From Bog-756 sp963776225 (lineage in GTDB: Bacteria > Actinomycetota > Acidimicrobiia > Acidimicrobiales > RAAP-2), in contig CAVZLL010000001.1 of assembly GCA_963776225.1 (NCBI GenBank), positions 806,001 through 870,000 of the forward strand: a DNA stretch of 64,000 bases. Reading direction: 5' to 3'. The notes beneath the pieces were generated by a model. That model saw nothing but the letters and a program-made list of their open reading frames with translations. It was not told where the DNA came from and did not search any database. The position numbers and the translations under genes were made by a program. Below, piece by piece: positions 1 through 8,815 of this stretch. Positions within the stretch are counted from its first letter, which is position 1. The number at the start of each line of letters is the position of its first letter.

Positions 1-453
1 TACTCGGAGTGGCTTGCTTCTCAAAGAGCCAGGCATGAAGCAACCGACAGTGAGGTCGGCGTGACAAGACTGTGAACTATCGCGACGACCAAGGCTCTGG
101 CGTCGAAGGTTCGATCTCAGAAATCAGTACTCGGTACTGAGGACTCCGGAGCCGAGCTGTCTTACCGTGGAAGAGCGGGACCGCCCATGTTGGCGGATCA
201 CGATATTCGGTTGCTCAGGAAGCGGGCGGCAACGGTGGATAGGACCCTCGATCTGATATCGATTCGCAGCCGCGATGACCGGCGCATTGCAATGCCCGAA
301 CGCGTCACATTGCTGTCTGGCTGCAACGAAAGAGAGCAGTGCCGCCCGAACAATCGGGATCCGGTCACCTCCTGGGAGACCGCTACGGCGTGCCAACCGG
401 GTATCCGCAATTTGAGTAGCGACAGAGATTGACAGAGATTGGAGCACACGACG
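1..453. other. Upstream region of the first secreted protein gene; no gene recognised
   Basis: The open frames here on both strands overlap each other and match no family I know. The last part contains a short tandem duplication (GACAGAGATT twice at 421-440) followed by a plausible ribosome binding site, GGAG at 441-444, nine bases before the ATG at 454. The region probably holds the promoter and leader of the downstream gene. No convincing -35/-10 pair could be picked by eye. Confidence 0.4.
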
Positions 454-3400
454 ATGAAACTGGTCCGGACTAATGCAGGCAGTCGTCGGCCTAGCAGGTT
501 GCGAGTGTGGGCGGTGCTCGCGGCGGTATTGGTCGTTGTGGCGACAGGACTCGAGATTGCGACGGCTGGGACCGCGTCGGCCGATACCCCTATTGACTTC
601 GACAACCTCCCCACTCAGACCGTCTTGACCAACCAGTATGCGGCAACGCAAGGCGTGACCTTCGCGACGGGCGGATTTCAAACCGTGGAGGTGTTTGCTG
701 ACAGCAACGCTCACTCCGGCACCAACGATCTTTCCTTTCCGTGCAACGGCGAAGCGTGTCCCAGCAGAATCAGTGCTTCGTTCTTGTCTACTCAAGCGCG
801 AGTTTCGGTCTATGTGATCTGCGAGACGAGCCCCGGCTTCCTATGTCCCACTGGCATTTCGGACCAGGTCGAGTTCCAGGTCTTCGACGCAAGTCACAAC
901 ACGCTATCTGACACAACGCAAGCCATTGGGGATACGTGGACACAACTGAGCTTTGCCACTGCCGGGAACGCCGCGACGATATCTTCGATCTTGCTCTCGC
1001 AGCCTGGCGGGGGATTACCCGAGTACGCGATCGATGACCTGTCGTTCGGTGGCGCGACGAACCAGCCGGACTTTGCGCTGACGCCGCAGGACTTCAATTC
1101 GACGCAAGGCCTCGGGGTTCCCCAGGGCGGCTCCACCACCAAGCACTACACCCTTCACTGCCTGAACGGGTACACAGGCACTATTAGCTACGGCTATTCA
1201 GCTCCAACGGGAGTAAGTCTCTCCATCTCGCCGAGTGGTGCTTCCTGCGTCGACGGGTCGACCGTAACCGTGGTCATCAGTGCGACCTCACAAGCGCCAC
1301 TCGAACAAGGTCAGTCGGTAACCATCACCGCAGATGGCTCTGGGCTGACGCCACACACGGTGTCCTTCCCGCTTACGGTGCAAAGTGTGTATCAGCTACG
1401 GGTCCAGGGGATCGAGATCACTCAAGGCATACAGAATGGAGTGCTTAATGGCCTCCCACAACGCAATGTCAATAACCTGTCCGCTCCAGTCGCTTACAAC
1501 GGCGCGACCCTCATCGACCAGAGGCCGATGGCTGTCCGAATTTTTGCCGACGCTCCCTCTGCACCAGCGGGCGGAGTCGGCGCTGGCATTCAACTTGCCG
1601 GCTTCAACAGTTCTGGCAATCCGTTACCCGGAAGTCCGTTGGATTCCAGTCACTTCACCAGTCCAGAAGAGGGAAATACTGGCCAGCTAACCGACAGCGG
1701 ACCAGGCTTTCCAGCCGTTCCAAAATCCGAGCGCGACAGCATGAACGGCAGCTTTGAAACCCTGTTGCCCTCAACATGGACAACGGGCAACTTGGCACGA
1801 TTGACTGCGACACTTTTGCCTGCCCAAAGCGGATTTAGCATACCGACGTCGGTCCCTTGCCAAACGTCGGCTTGCACGACGCTTGGCACGATGACAATGA
1901 ATGGGATCCCGTTTGTTGCAACGGGCAAGCTGGGCTTGGCAGTTCTCACTCTGAACAACAACGGATCGGCACCCAAGCTCGATTTCTCGAAGAGTTCGGG
2001 TGTATTCAGCTGGACGAACCTCCTTCCGGTTACCAGCGTCTACAAGGAGTCGGATCTTGGCTTCATGGACATCGGCTTTGAGGAGGGAAGCTGTACTGTT
2101 TCGTTCATCATCACGGAATCCCTTTGTGGGGGAAGAAGTAATCAACAGAGCGCAATTCTGGGCTTCATGTGGCTGGCGCGTGCCGATGGGAGCCACTCCG
2201 GGGCCGGTGCCGGCGAGATCGGCATCACCGACCAAGATTATGGCGTCGAAGACCGCTCGGTGATGGGTGCGGGCAGTCAACCTCTGGCCGTGGTGGACGA
2301 GAACCGGCCGGCAAACGATGTCGACCACGAGATTGGCCATATGACTGGATTGCAGCATGCAAGTGCGGACTGTGGCGGAGGCAGCAATGGCCAGATCGCA
2401 ACCAGTTGGCCCCCGGACCAACATGGATACATCGATTCGATTGGCCTAGACATCAACGGATCACCCCCGTACCAGGTGGTTGCCGGTCCTGGTGGTCCCC
2501 AGGATCAGGGAGGCTGCACTCCCTCCCAGCCACCGTTCCCCTGCGGGGGCGCATCTCCCCAGCAGTACTTCGACTTCATGAGCTACTGCACTGCCCTTGA
2601 TCCCGGCGCAGACGGCAGTCTTGGCTCGGGCAATACCTGGGTGTCGGAACGCAACTGGAATCAAATGGCGTCGTTCTTCTCAAAACTTCCTTCTGCGCAG
2701 GCTGGAACGAGACTGACCGAGGTTCCCAGATCCAGCCCCTTGCCGCCGTCTGGACCAATGATGCGGGTCCTTGCCGAGACCAGCTCGTCGGGGACCAATA
2801 TCCTCTCCGTCGATCCGACTCCTTCGAGCGCCCCAGCGATCGGAACGCAGTCCTCCACCTTCAAGGTCGCTACGACGACCAGCACTGGTCAAGTAGTCAG
2901 CTCGACACCGTTGTTCGATCAACATATTCACATCGACGGTGATAACGGTACGCAGCAGATCCTCGACGCGCAGATCCCGTACAGCGCTTCTGTGAAGGGC
3001 GTTGAGATCATGAGCAGCGGCACGAAGGTCGCTAGCCGACCTCGGCCAACCACACCTCCAACGGTCACGCTCACTCAGCCTGGTGGATCCACATGCACGA
3101 CCGGTGGTGTCCCGCTCCACTACAAGGTAACGGAGGCGCATCCATTCAATCTGACAGTGTCGGTTGACTTTTCCACTGATAAGGGTACGACCTGGAAGCA
3201 GGTGTCCGAGGGTTCAAACACGGGATCTGTAACCCTGGCGCGGTCATCTTTAGCCACCTCGACCCAGGCCGAAGTACGTATTCGGGCCAACGACGGTTTC
3301 AATCAGACGATGAAGAGCTCGTTGCCCTTCTGCGTCGCGGATGTCCCACCGACGGTATCCATCTCGTCTCCAACGCCGAAGGACATCCGTGGTGGCGCGA

Positions 3401-4584
3401 CCGTTGCTCTTATCGGATCGGCAAGTGATGGAAGTGGCAACCCGATTTCTGATGCGAACCTGACGTGGACTGCCAATCCAGGCGCCGTAGTGCTTGGCAA
3501 GGGGAGCATCCTGACGGTTACCCTTCCAGCCAAGGTGTCCAGTGTCACTCTCAAGGCCCAAGACTCGACCGGCAAGACCGCCACTGCGAAGGTCTCATCT
3601 CCCATTACCCCGTTGAGCCTGATAAATGGGTGGACGAATGCGCCTTACGGAACCAACAATGCAGGAGTAACCGAGAACTCGGGAGTGGTGAGCTTCCAAG
3701 GTGCGATTGCGACCTCGGGTAGCAACACCGTGGCCTTTGTTCTGCCGACACAGTTCCGTCCCACCACCAACGTGTACGTTCCGGTCGATCTATGCAACTC
3801 AACGAAGGGTCGGCTATCCATAAATCCCAGTGGTGTGGTCACCGTCGAGGCGGAGAATAACGCCCTCTCAGATGCCGAGTGTTTCACATCACTAGACGGC
3901 GCCTCGTTTGTGCAGACCTCCTTGGGAGTCACGCCCCTGAGCCTTCAGAACGGGTGGACGAACACCCCATTCGGTACTAACAGTCCCGGAGTGACGGAGA
4001 TCGGGGGCGTGGTGAGGTTCCAGGGAGCCATGTCCACTTCGGGCACCAACCCTGGTGCGTTCACTCTCCCGTCTGGACTCGCCCCGGCTACCAATGTCTA
4101 CGTTCCCGTCGACCTATGCGGCGCTGCGAATGGACGCTTGGACATTGCACCGAGTGGTCAAGTCTCCGTGGAGGCACAGACCACCTTCTCCAATGCCCAA
4201 TGCTTCACGTCGCTTGACGGAGCCTCGTACGTACTGACCTCATCGGGAGTCACGCCGTTGAGCCTTCAACCCGGGTGGGCAACCGCCCCATTCGGCTTCA
4301 ACGATCCCGGAGCGATCGACATCTCGGGAGTGGTTAGCCTCCGAGGAGCTATCTCAACGGCCTTTAGCTCCACAAACCCTGACCCCAGCGCCCCGGTGTT
4401 CGTTTTGCCACCTCAGTTGGCTCCGGCTACCGAGGTCTATGTTCCAGTTGATCTGACCGGGGCAGGAAATGGGCGTCTGCGCATCTCGCCAAATGGCGAT
4501 GTATTCGTTGAAGTTGAGATCAACAGCCCCTTCTCGAACGCCGAGGCCTTCACGTCGCTAGAGGGAGTCTCGTTCGTTCGGTGA
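454..4584 (+). CDS. Large secreted metzincin-like metalloprotease with three C-terminal tandem repeats
   Basis: This 1376-residue protein has a basic N-terminus and hydrophobic stretch (about residues 22-45), so it is probably exported by Sec. A central HEIGHMTGLQH sequence (His625 to His635) exactly fits the metzincin zinc motif HExxHxxGxxH. A later FMSYC around Met709 fits a Met-turn, so zinc-dependent proteolysis is likely. The N-terminal third looks like beta-sandwich carbohydrate-binding or Ig-like modules. The C-terminus has three consecutive repeats of about 105-109 residues, starting at residues 1053, 1161 and 1268 (nt 3610, 3934, 4255). They share PLSL..GW, VYVPVDL, a GRL-I--G core and AxxFTSLxGxS. 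I chose ATG 454 over the TTG at 439 because of its GGAG spacing and the signal peptide. The repeats may bind the wall or act as adhesion modules. Protease family is inferred from the motif. Confidence 0.72.
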   Translation: MKLVRTNAGSRRPSRLRVWAVLAAVLVVVATGLEIATAGTASADTPIDFDNLPTQTVLTNQYAATQGVTFATGGFQTVEVFADSNAHSGTNDLSFPCNGEACPSRISASFLSTQARVSVYVICETSPGFLCPTGISDQVEFQVFDASHNTLSDTTQAIGDTWTQLSFATAGNAATISSILLSQPGGGLPEYAIDDLSFGGATNQPDFALTPQDFNSTQGLGVPQGGSTTKHYTLHCLNGYTGTISYGYSAPTGVSLSISPSGASCVDGSTVTVVISATSQAPLEQGQSVTITADGSGLTPHTVSFPLTVQSVYQLRVQGIEITQGIQNGVLNGLPQRNVNNLSAPVAYNGATLIDQRPMAVRIFADAPSAPAGGVGAGIQLAGFNSSGNPLPGSPLDSSHFTSPEEGNTGQLTDSGPGFPAVPKSERDSMNGSFETLLPSTWTTGNLARLTATLLPAQSGFSIPTSVPCQTSACTTLGTMTMNGIPFVATGKLGLAVLTLNNNGSAPKLDFSKSSGVFSWTNLLPVTSVYKESDLGFMDIGFEEGSCTVSFIITESLCGGRSNQQSAILGFMWLARADGSHSGAGAGEIGITDQDYGVEDRSVMGAGSQPLAVVDENRPANDVDHEIGHMTGLQHASADCGGGSNGQIATSWPPDQHGYIDSIGLDINGSPPYQVVAGPGGPQDQGGCTPSQPPFPCGGASPQQYFDFMSYCTALDPGADGSLGSGNTWVSERNWNQMASFFSKLPSAQAGTRLTEVPRSSPLPPSGPMMRVLAETSSSGTNILSVDPTPSSAPAIGTQSSTFKVATTTSTGQVVSSTPLFDQHIHIDGDNGTQQILDAQIPYSASVKGVEIMSSGTKVASRPRPTTPPTVTLTQPGGSTCTTGGVPLHYKVTEAHPFNLTVSVDFSTDKGTTWKQVSEGSNTGSVTLARSSLATSTQAEVRIRANDGFNQTMKSSLPFCVADVPPTVSISSPTPKDIRGGATVALIGSASDGSGNPISDANLTWTANPGAVVLGKGSILTVTLPAKVSSVTLKAQDSTGKTATAKVSSPITPLSLINGWTNAPYGTNNAGVTENSGVVSFQGAIATSGSNTVAFVLPTQFRPTTNVYVPVDLCNSTKGRLSINPSGVVTVEAENNALSDAECFTSLDGASFVQTSLGVTPLSLQNGWTNTPFGTNSPGVTEIGGVVRFQGAMSTSGTNPGAFTLPSGLAPATNVYVPVDLCGAANGRLDIAPSGQVSVEAQTTFSNAQCFTSLDGASYVLTSSGVTPLSLQPGWATAPFGFNDPGAIDISGVVSLRGAISTAFSSTNPDPSAPVFVLPPQLAPATEVYVPVDLTGAGNGRLRISPNGDVFVEVEINSPFSNAEAFTSLEGVSFVR

Positions 4585-4610
4585 TACTCGGACCGAGACT
4601 CCAGTCTGCT

Positions 4611-4906
4611 GATATGTCGGTCGGTAGGAGGTTGGTCGGGTCGGTGGAGGTTGGTCTGGTGGCTGGTGGCTGGTGGCTGGTGGCTGGTGAGTTGGTCGGT
4701 CGGTCTGTCGGTTGTAGGTAGTAGTTAGTAGTTAGTAGTTAGTAGAGGTGAGTGAGTAGTGAGTGGTGGTTGGTGGGCTACCGACAAAACCCCTGTGACC
4801 AGGGTGAAGGGTGACCTGAGGATTGCCACTTCCCACGCTATCGGTCCGGATTTCCCACATTCTTAGCTTTGCTAACGATTTCAGGAAGCTCCTGGTCAGC
4901 GACACG
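4611..4906 (+). repeat. Structured intergenic repeat R1 (long G/T-rich loop)
   Basis: Copy 1 of a four-member family. A degenerate left arm (4611-4628, around ATATGTCGGT) and the right arm GGGCTACCGACAAAAC (4775-4790) enclose about 140 bp of G/T-rich sequence. That tract contains tandem GGTGGCT units (about 4657-4690) and TAGTTAG units (about 4724-4744). The conserved 34-bp core is 4828-4861, with two 9-bp TTTCCCAC-type direct repeats whose starts are 22 bp apart. The right hairpin is 4871-4900: GCTAAC, then CAGGA-AGC-TCCTG, then GTCAGC. The copy ends about 95 bp before the start of the next gene. See R2, R3 and R4. Confidence 0.8.
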
Positions 4907-4999
4907 GACAACCCCTCATCCGGCTCCTCTGACGTGAGTGGGGTCAAGGTGACACACTTGTGCCGGCCGGGCGGCAGTCTCGGAACAAGTGAGGGCGGA

Positions 5000-6856
5000 A
5001 TGCGGATCCTTGGGTGCGGAAAGATCTTCGGTCTGACGGCTGTCGGGCTCGCAGCAGGGGTGATCGGCGCGCTGTCGCTTGCAGCCCCGGTTCGGGCGGC
5101 TGGAGTGGTTCCGCCCAATGCGCCGTCGGGTGTCACCGCCACACCGGGCAATGCGCGGGTCGTCGTGACCTGGCACGCCGTGACTCCACCACCCGGCGAA
5201 ACCATCACCGACTACGTGGTCACGTCCTCGGCGGGGACAGGCTGTGCCCACGATCCGTACCTGGCCTGCGCTGTGACCGGCCTCCAGAATGGAACGCGGA
5301 TCGCGGTCCGGGTGAGAGCCGCTGTCGGTTCCCTCCTGGGGCCCTACTCGGCGGCGGTCGAGGTCGTTCCCGGCGTCCCGATCGCGCCGACTGGGGTCAT
5401 CGCCTCGGCCGGTCTCGACCAGGCGACCGTCTCTTTCATTCGTCTGGCGGCCAACGGGTCACCGATCCTCCGCTATGTGGCGATCGCTCACGATGCGACC
5501 GATCCGGCCCGAGGCCATGAGTACGCCACCGGTACGGGCAGTCCGGTCACTGTGACCGGTCTGACCAGCGGCGACAGCTACACCTTCACCGTCAAGGCCA
5601 CCAACGCCGTCGGCACCAGCGCCCCGTCGGCGCCCTCACCTCCGGTGACCATCCACAGTTCTCCCAGCCTCCAGGCAACTGGCTCCAGCTTTGCCAGCGT
5701 TGCCATCCAGCAGTGGGTCGGGCAGACGAGCACCCTGCTCGGTCTCGACGTCAACTGGCAAGTGACCTCGTCGATCATCGGGCTCAACGATTTCGCGGCC
5801 AATCAGGTCGACTTCGCCGCGTCAGACATTCCCTACAGCTCCGGACAAGCGGCACAAGTTCCGAACCAGCCGTACCAGTACCTTCCCGACGTCGGGGCCG
5901 GTCTGGCCCTCATGTACAACCTGAGGGGCAACGATGGCCAGAGGATCACCAACCTGATCCTTGATCCGGCGCTCATCGACCGGATCTTCCTAGGCAAGAT
6001 CACCACTTGGAACGATCCGTCGATCGCCGCCATCAACCCGCAGCTCGCCGGCGACCTCCCCTCGACACCGATCTCTCCGGTCTACCGGTTAGACGCCGGG
6101 GGGGAGAACTACCTCCTCTCGGAGTACCTCATCAACCAGGACGCGAGCAGGTTCGTCCGTGCCCAACGTGACTTCTCCCAGCCGGACCCAGGACAGCCCA
6201 GCGCTACCTGGCCGACCCCGCCCATAGGATTCGACTTCGCCACCCACCCGGGCTACTCGGGGTGGAAAGCCGGCGGGCCGGTCGGCGAAAACGGCTCGGA
6301 CAACGCCGCCAACTATGTCGCAGGCCCATATAGCGTGGGGGCCGTCACCTACGTGGAGGACGCATTTGCCAGGGAGCACGCCTTCCCGGTGGCCTCGGTG
6401 GTCAACGCCAGCGGGGCTGCGGTACAGCCGACCTCCCCCGACGTGGCCACGGCACTCCAGGGGGCGACCCTCCAGCCGGACCTGACCGAGAATCTCTCGG
6501 GCGTGTTCACCGACCCGTCACCCAGCGCGTATCCCCTCTCCAGCGACAGCTATCTGGTCGTGCCATGCTCTCCCACCCTTGCTGCAGCCCAGGGTTCGAC
6601 CTGCGACGGCCCGGATACCGCGTCCACCTTCCCGGCGGCCAAGGGTCAGGCCCTCGGCCAGTTCGTCTCCTACCTGGCCTGCGCCGGCCAGGAGCAGATG
6701 TCGGAGCTCGGCTACTCGCCGCTGCCTCCCAACCAGGTCCAGCAGGACTTCGACGCGGTCGGTCGGATCACCGGTGGCGTGGAGCCACCACCTCCGACGG
6801 CGGCCAACTGTCCGAACCCGACCGTCGACGGCCAACAGCCTCCATCGTCCGGTTAG
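5000..6856 (+). CDS. Secreted fibronectin-III / PstS-like substrate-binding protein
   Basis: This 618-residue exported protein starts MRILGCGKIFGLTAVG and has a signal peptide to about residue 32. Two fibronectin-III modules follow (about 35-130 and 130-215), with typical G--Y-V-A/V-A-N-G endings. The C-terminal 390 residues resemble the phosphate-binding PstS fold: LQATGSSFASVAIQQWV at the start and DFAASDIPY in the ligand loop. Phosphate or another oxyanion is the expected ligand for that fold. No pstCAB transporter genes are nearby, so it may act as an extracellular binder or scavenger. ATG 5000 (preceded by GAGGG) was chosen because the upstream frame to 4823 runs through repeat R1. Confidence 0.72.
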   Translation: MRILGCGKIFGLTAVGLAAGVIGALSLAAPVRAAGVVPPNAPSGVTATPGNARVVVTWHAVTPPPGETITDYVVTSSAGTGCAHDPYLACAVTGLQNGTRIAVRVRAAVGSLLGPYSAAVEVVPGVPIAPTGVIASAGLDQATVSFIRLAANGSPILRYVAIAHDATDPARGHEYATGTGSPVTVTGLTSGDSYTFTVKATNAVGTSAPSAPSPPVTIHSSPSLQATGSSFASVAIQQWVGQTSTLLGLDVNWQVTSSIIGLNDFAANQVDFAASDIPYSSGQAAQVPNQPYQYLPDVGAGLALMYNLRGNDGQRITNLILDPALIDRIFLGKITTWNDPSIAAINPQLAGDLPSTPISPVYRLDAGGENYLLSEYLINQDASRFVRAQRDFSQPDPGQPSATWPTPPIGFDFATHPGYSGWKAGGPVGENGSDNAANYVAGPYSVGAVTYVEDAFAREHAFPVASVVNASGAAVQPTSPDVATALQGATLQPDLTENLSGVFTDPSPSAYPLSSDSYLVVPCSPTLAAAQGSTCDGPDTASTFPAAKGQALGQFVSYLACAGQEQMSELGYSPLPPNQVQQDFDAVGRITGGVEPPPPTAANCPNPTVDGQQPPSSG

Positions 6857-6961
6857 ACGGTCCCTTCAGAGACCAACTACGCGGGCCGGGCCCTCTCCCT
6901 GATCACACCGGATGTGGGTGCGTTATCGGCGGACGAACGCTTGGCCGACCACACTTCGAAA

Positions 6962-8287
6962 TCACCCGCAGGTGACGGTACCCTGAACCGCAACGGTTCC
7001 GGCTGGAGTCTGTCCCGGACCTGACGTAAGTCGAACGTCGACCGTCGCACCGGTACTCCAATCGATGTGGGTGACACCGCTGACCGTCGCCGGGTACGTG
7101 GCGGTGACCCTGTAGCCCTGGCCGATCAATCCGGTACCGCCGCCCGCCTTCCCCGTGAGGACCTGCCACACCCCGCTCTGACCGTCGTAGCTCTGAATGA
7201 ACAGGACCCACGGCGTGCCGTTCAGCGTGCCGTTGACGGTGATCTCAGATTCGGCGCTGGACCGGGGCTGGCAGGACGACACCGCATTGGCGAGATAACC
7301 GGTGAGGACGCCGCTATAGGTCAGGCTGGCCGTGCCAGTGCCGACAGGCGCCCACGTGATGGTCACCGAGCCATTGGCGATGGGTGCCAACGTTGCCATG
7401 ACGAGCGCGGCTGAAACGCCGTGGAGCGCGCTGGGCGACACGTAGCTGGAACCGCCTCCACCTGCCTCACAAGGTCCCCCGCCGCCACCGCCGTAGTACC
7501 CGCCGCCGCCCCCACCGCCACCGCAGTCCGCCACGCTCGGAGGGACCCCTCCGCCGTTCCCGCCGTGCGGTCCAACCCCGTTTCCTCCCGCAGCAGCGAG
7601 CACCGGGGGACTGCCCAACTCGAAGGCGGCCCCACCGCCCCCCGGCGCAGAGTCGGTGGCACCAAAGCCTCCGTTAGGTGTGCCGTTCCCTCCGGGGGAC
7701 AAGGTCCCTCCGTTGCCGCCACTAGACACAGGGTTGTTCACCGAAAACCAGCCTCCGCCACCGCCTGCGACGACGAGCGCATCCGCCCGATTCGGGATAC
7801 CGAGAAAGACCCCTGAGGCACCCCCACCCCCGCCTCCATAAAAGCCGTTTCCACCTGAGCCAAACAGACTCGGGCCACCGCCCCCGCTGCTTTCGTCAGG
7901 CGTGATCCCTCTCCCACCCCCACCGACGACGACCTTCAGGTGCCGAGTCCCTGCCGGTACGGAGATACGCGCTTTGATCGAGGCCCCTGCTCCGCCGTGG
8001 CCGGTCAACCCGACGATCGGGCTGGCAAGCCCGGCGCCGCCGTTGACCTTCACCGTCACCGAGGTGACGCCGTTGGGCACGACGAACGTGCCCGAGGAAA
8101 CAAAGATCTTGGATCCCTTGCTGCTCGAGGCGGGCCGTGAAGCATCGAGCCTGGATGTCCCCGTCGCTGATGATCTCGAGCCGGATGCTGCGGCCGATCC
8201 TGACGACACGACGGCCGCCGTAACGGCAATGGCAACTGTTGCTGCAAGAACAGATCCGACCCGCACACTGCTCCACCGAAGCTTCAT
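6962..8287 (-). CDS. Secreted glycine-rich protein
   Basis: This 441-residue protein starts MKLRWSSVRVGSVLAATVA and has a signal peptide ending near an AAASG site. Residues about 60-290 resemble the bacterial glycine-rich domain: VVGGGG, FYGGGGGGASGV, VVAGGGGGW and a long GGGGGGGGYYGGGGGG run with cysteines. A beta-rich tail of about 150 residues follows. This domain appears in surface-exposed or matrix proteins, but ligand and role are unknown here. GGGAGG just upstream of ATG 8287 supports the start. It is transcribed divergently from the lipoprotein gene at 8585. The family match rests on composition plus the SGTFVVPNGVTSVTVKVNGG opening typical of these domains. Confidence 0.65.
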   Translation of the reverse strand: MKLRWSSVRVGSVLAATVAIAVTAAVVSSGSAAASGSRSSATGTSRLDASRPASSSKGSKIFVSSGTFVVPNGVTSVTVKVNGGAGLASPIVGLTGHGGAGASIKARISVPAGTRHLKVVVGGGGRGITPDESSGGGGPSLFGSGGNGFYGGGGGGASGVFLGIPNRADALVVAGGGGGWFSVNNPVSSGGNGGTLSPGGNGTPNGGFGATDSAPGGGGAAFELGSPPVLAAAGGNGVGPHGGNGGGVPPSVADCGGGGGGGGYYGGGGGGPCEAGGGGSSYVSPSALHGVSAALVMATLAPIANGSVTITWAPVGTGTASLTYSGVLTGYLANAVSSCQPRSSAESEITVNGTLNGTPWVLFIQSYDGQSGVWQVLTGKAGGGTGLIGQGYRVTATYPATVSGVTHIDWSTGATVDVRLTSGPGQTPAGTVAVQGTVTCG

Positions 8288-8815
8288 CTCCGCCTCCCGA
8301 CAACGACCGACCACTGCGGACCGGCCCGCTCGTCATCCACCTGCGGAGAGCTTGGCACAGGCCATCGCCGCATTCCACCGGCGTAACTCTGCATTCCAGC
8401 GGACAGGGCATCCATCTCACGCTGAATGAGCTTATGACCACTCAGGTAGTCGATTTCATTAACAGAACCCCAAAGACCCCACATCGCCGCATTGTCACGG
8501 GTCGCGCTGTGAGATGCTGACAAACGGGCTCGCAGGTCGCCCGTGATCGGGTAGAGATCGTCGGATGCGGGAAGGTGGCGGAACATGGTCAGAAACGCCA
8601 ACGGGTGGATCCGTGTGGGGCTGGTGGTCCTGGTTGTCGCAGGACTCTCGGGGTGTGCTTCAGTGGTCGCGGCTGGGCCGGCATCGGCATCGGGCACGAT
8701 CACCCAAGTCGGTCAGACCTCCGGGACGGTGTATGACGGCGGTGCGTTCACGTTCCAGTTGGAGACAACGGGCAATGTGGGTCCGGTGAGCTTCTCCACA
8801 TATTCCCCGATATGT

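Noticed and set aside
124..795. Minus-strand frames at the window start
   Set aside because: They run into the signal-peptide region of the secreted metzincin-like protein on the plus strand and have no recognisable domain.
4823..4999. N-terminal extension of the FN3-PstS protein
   Set aside because: It reads through the core and hairpin of repeat R1, and the signal peptide starts at ATG 5000.
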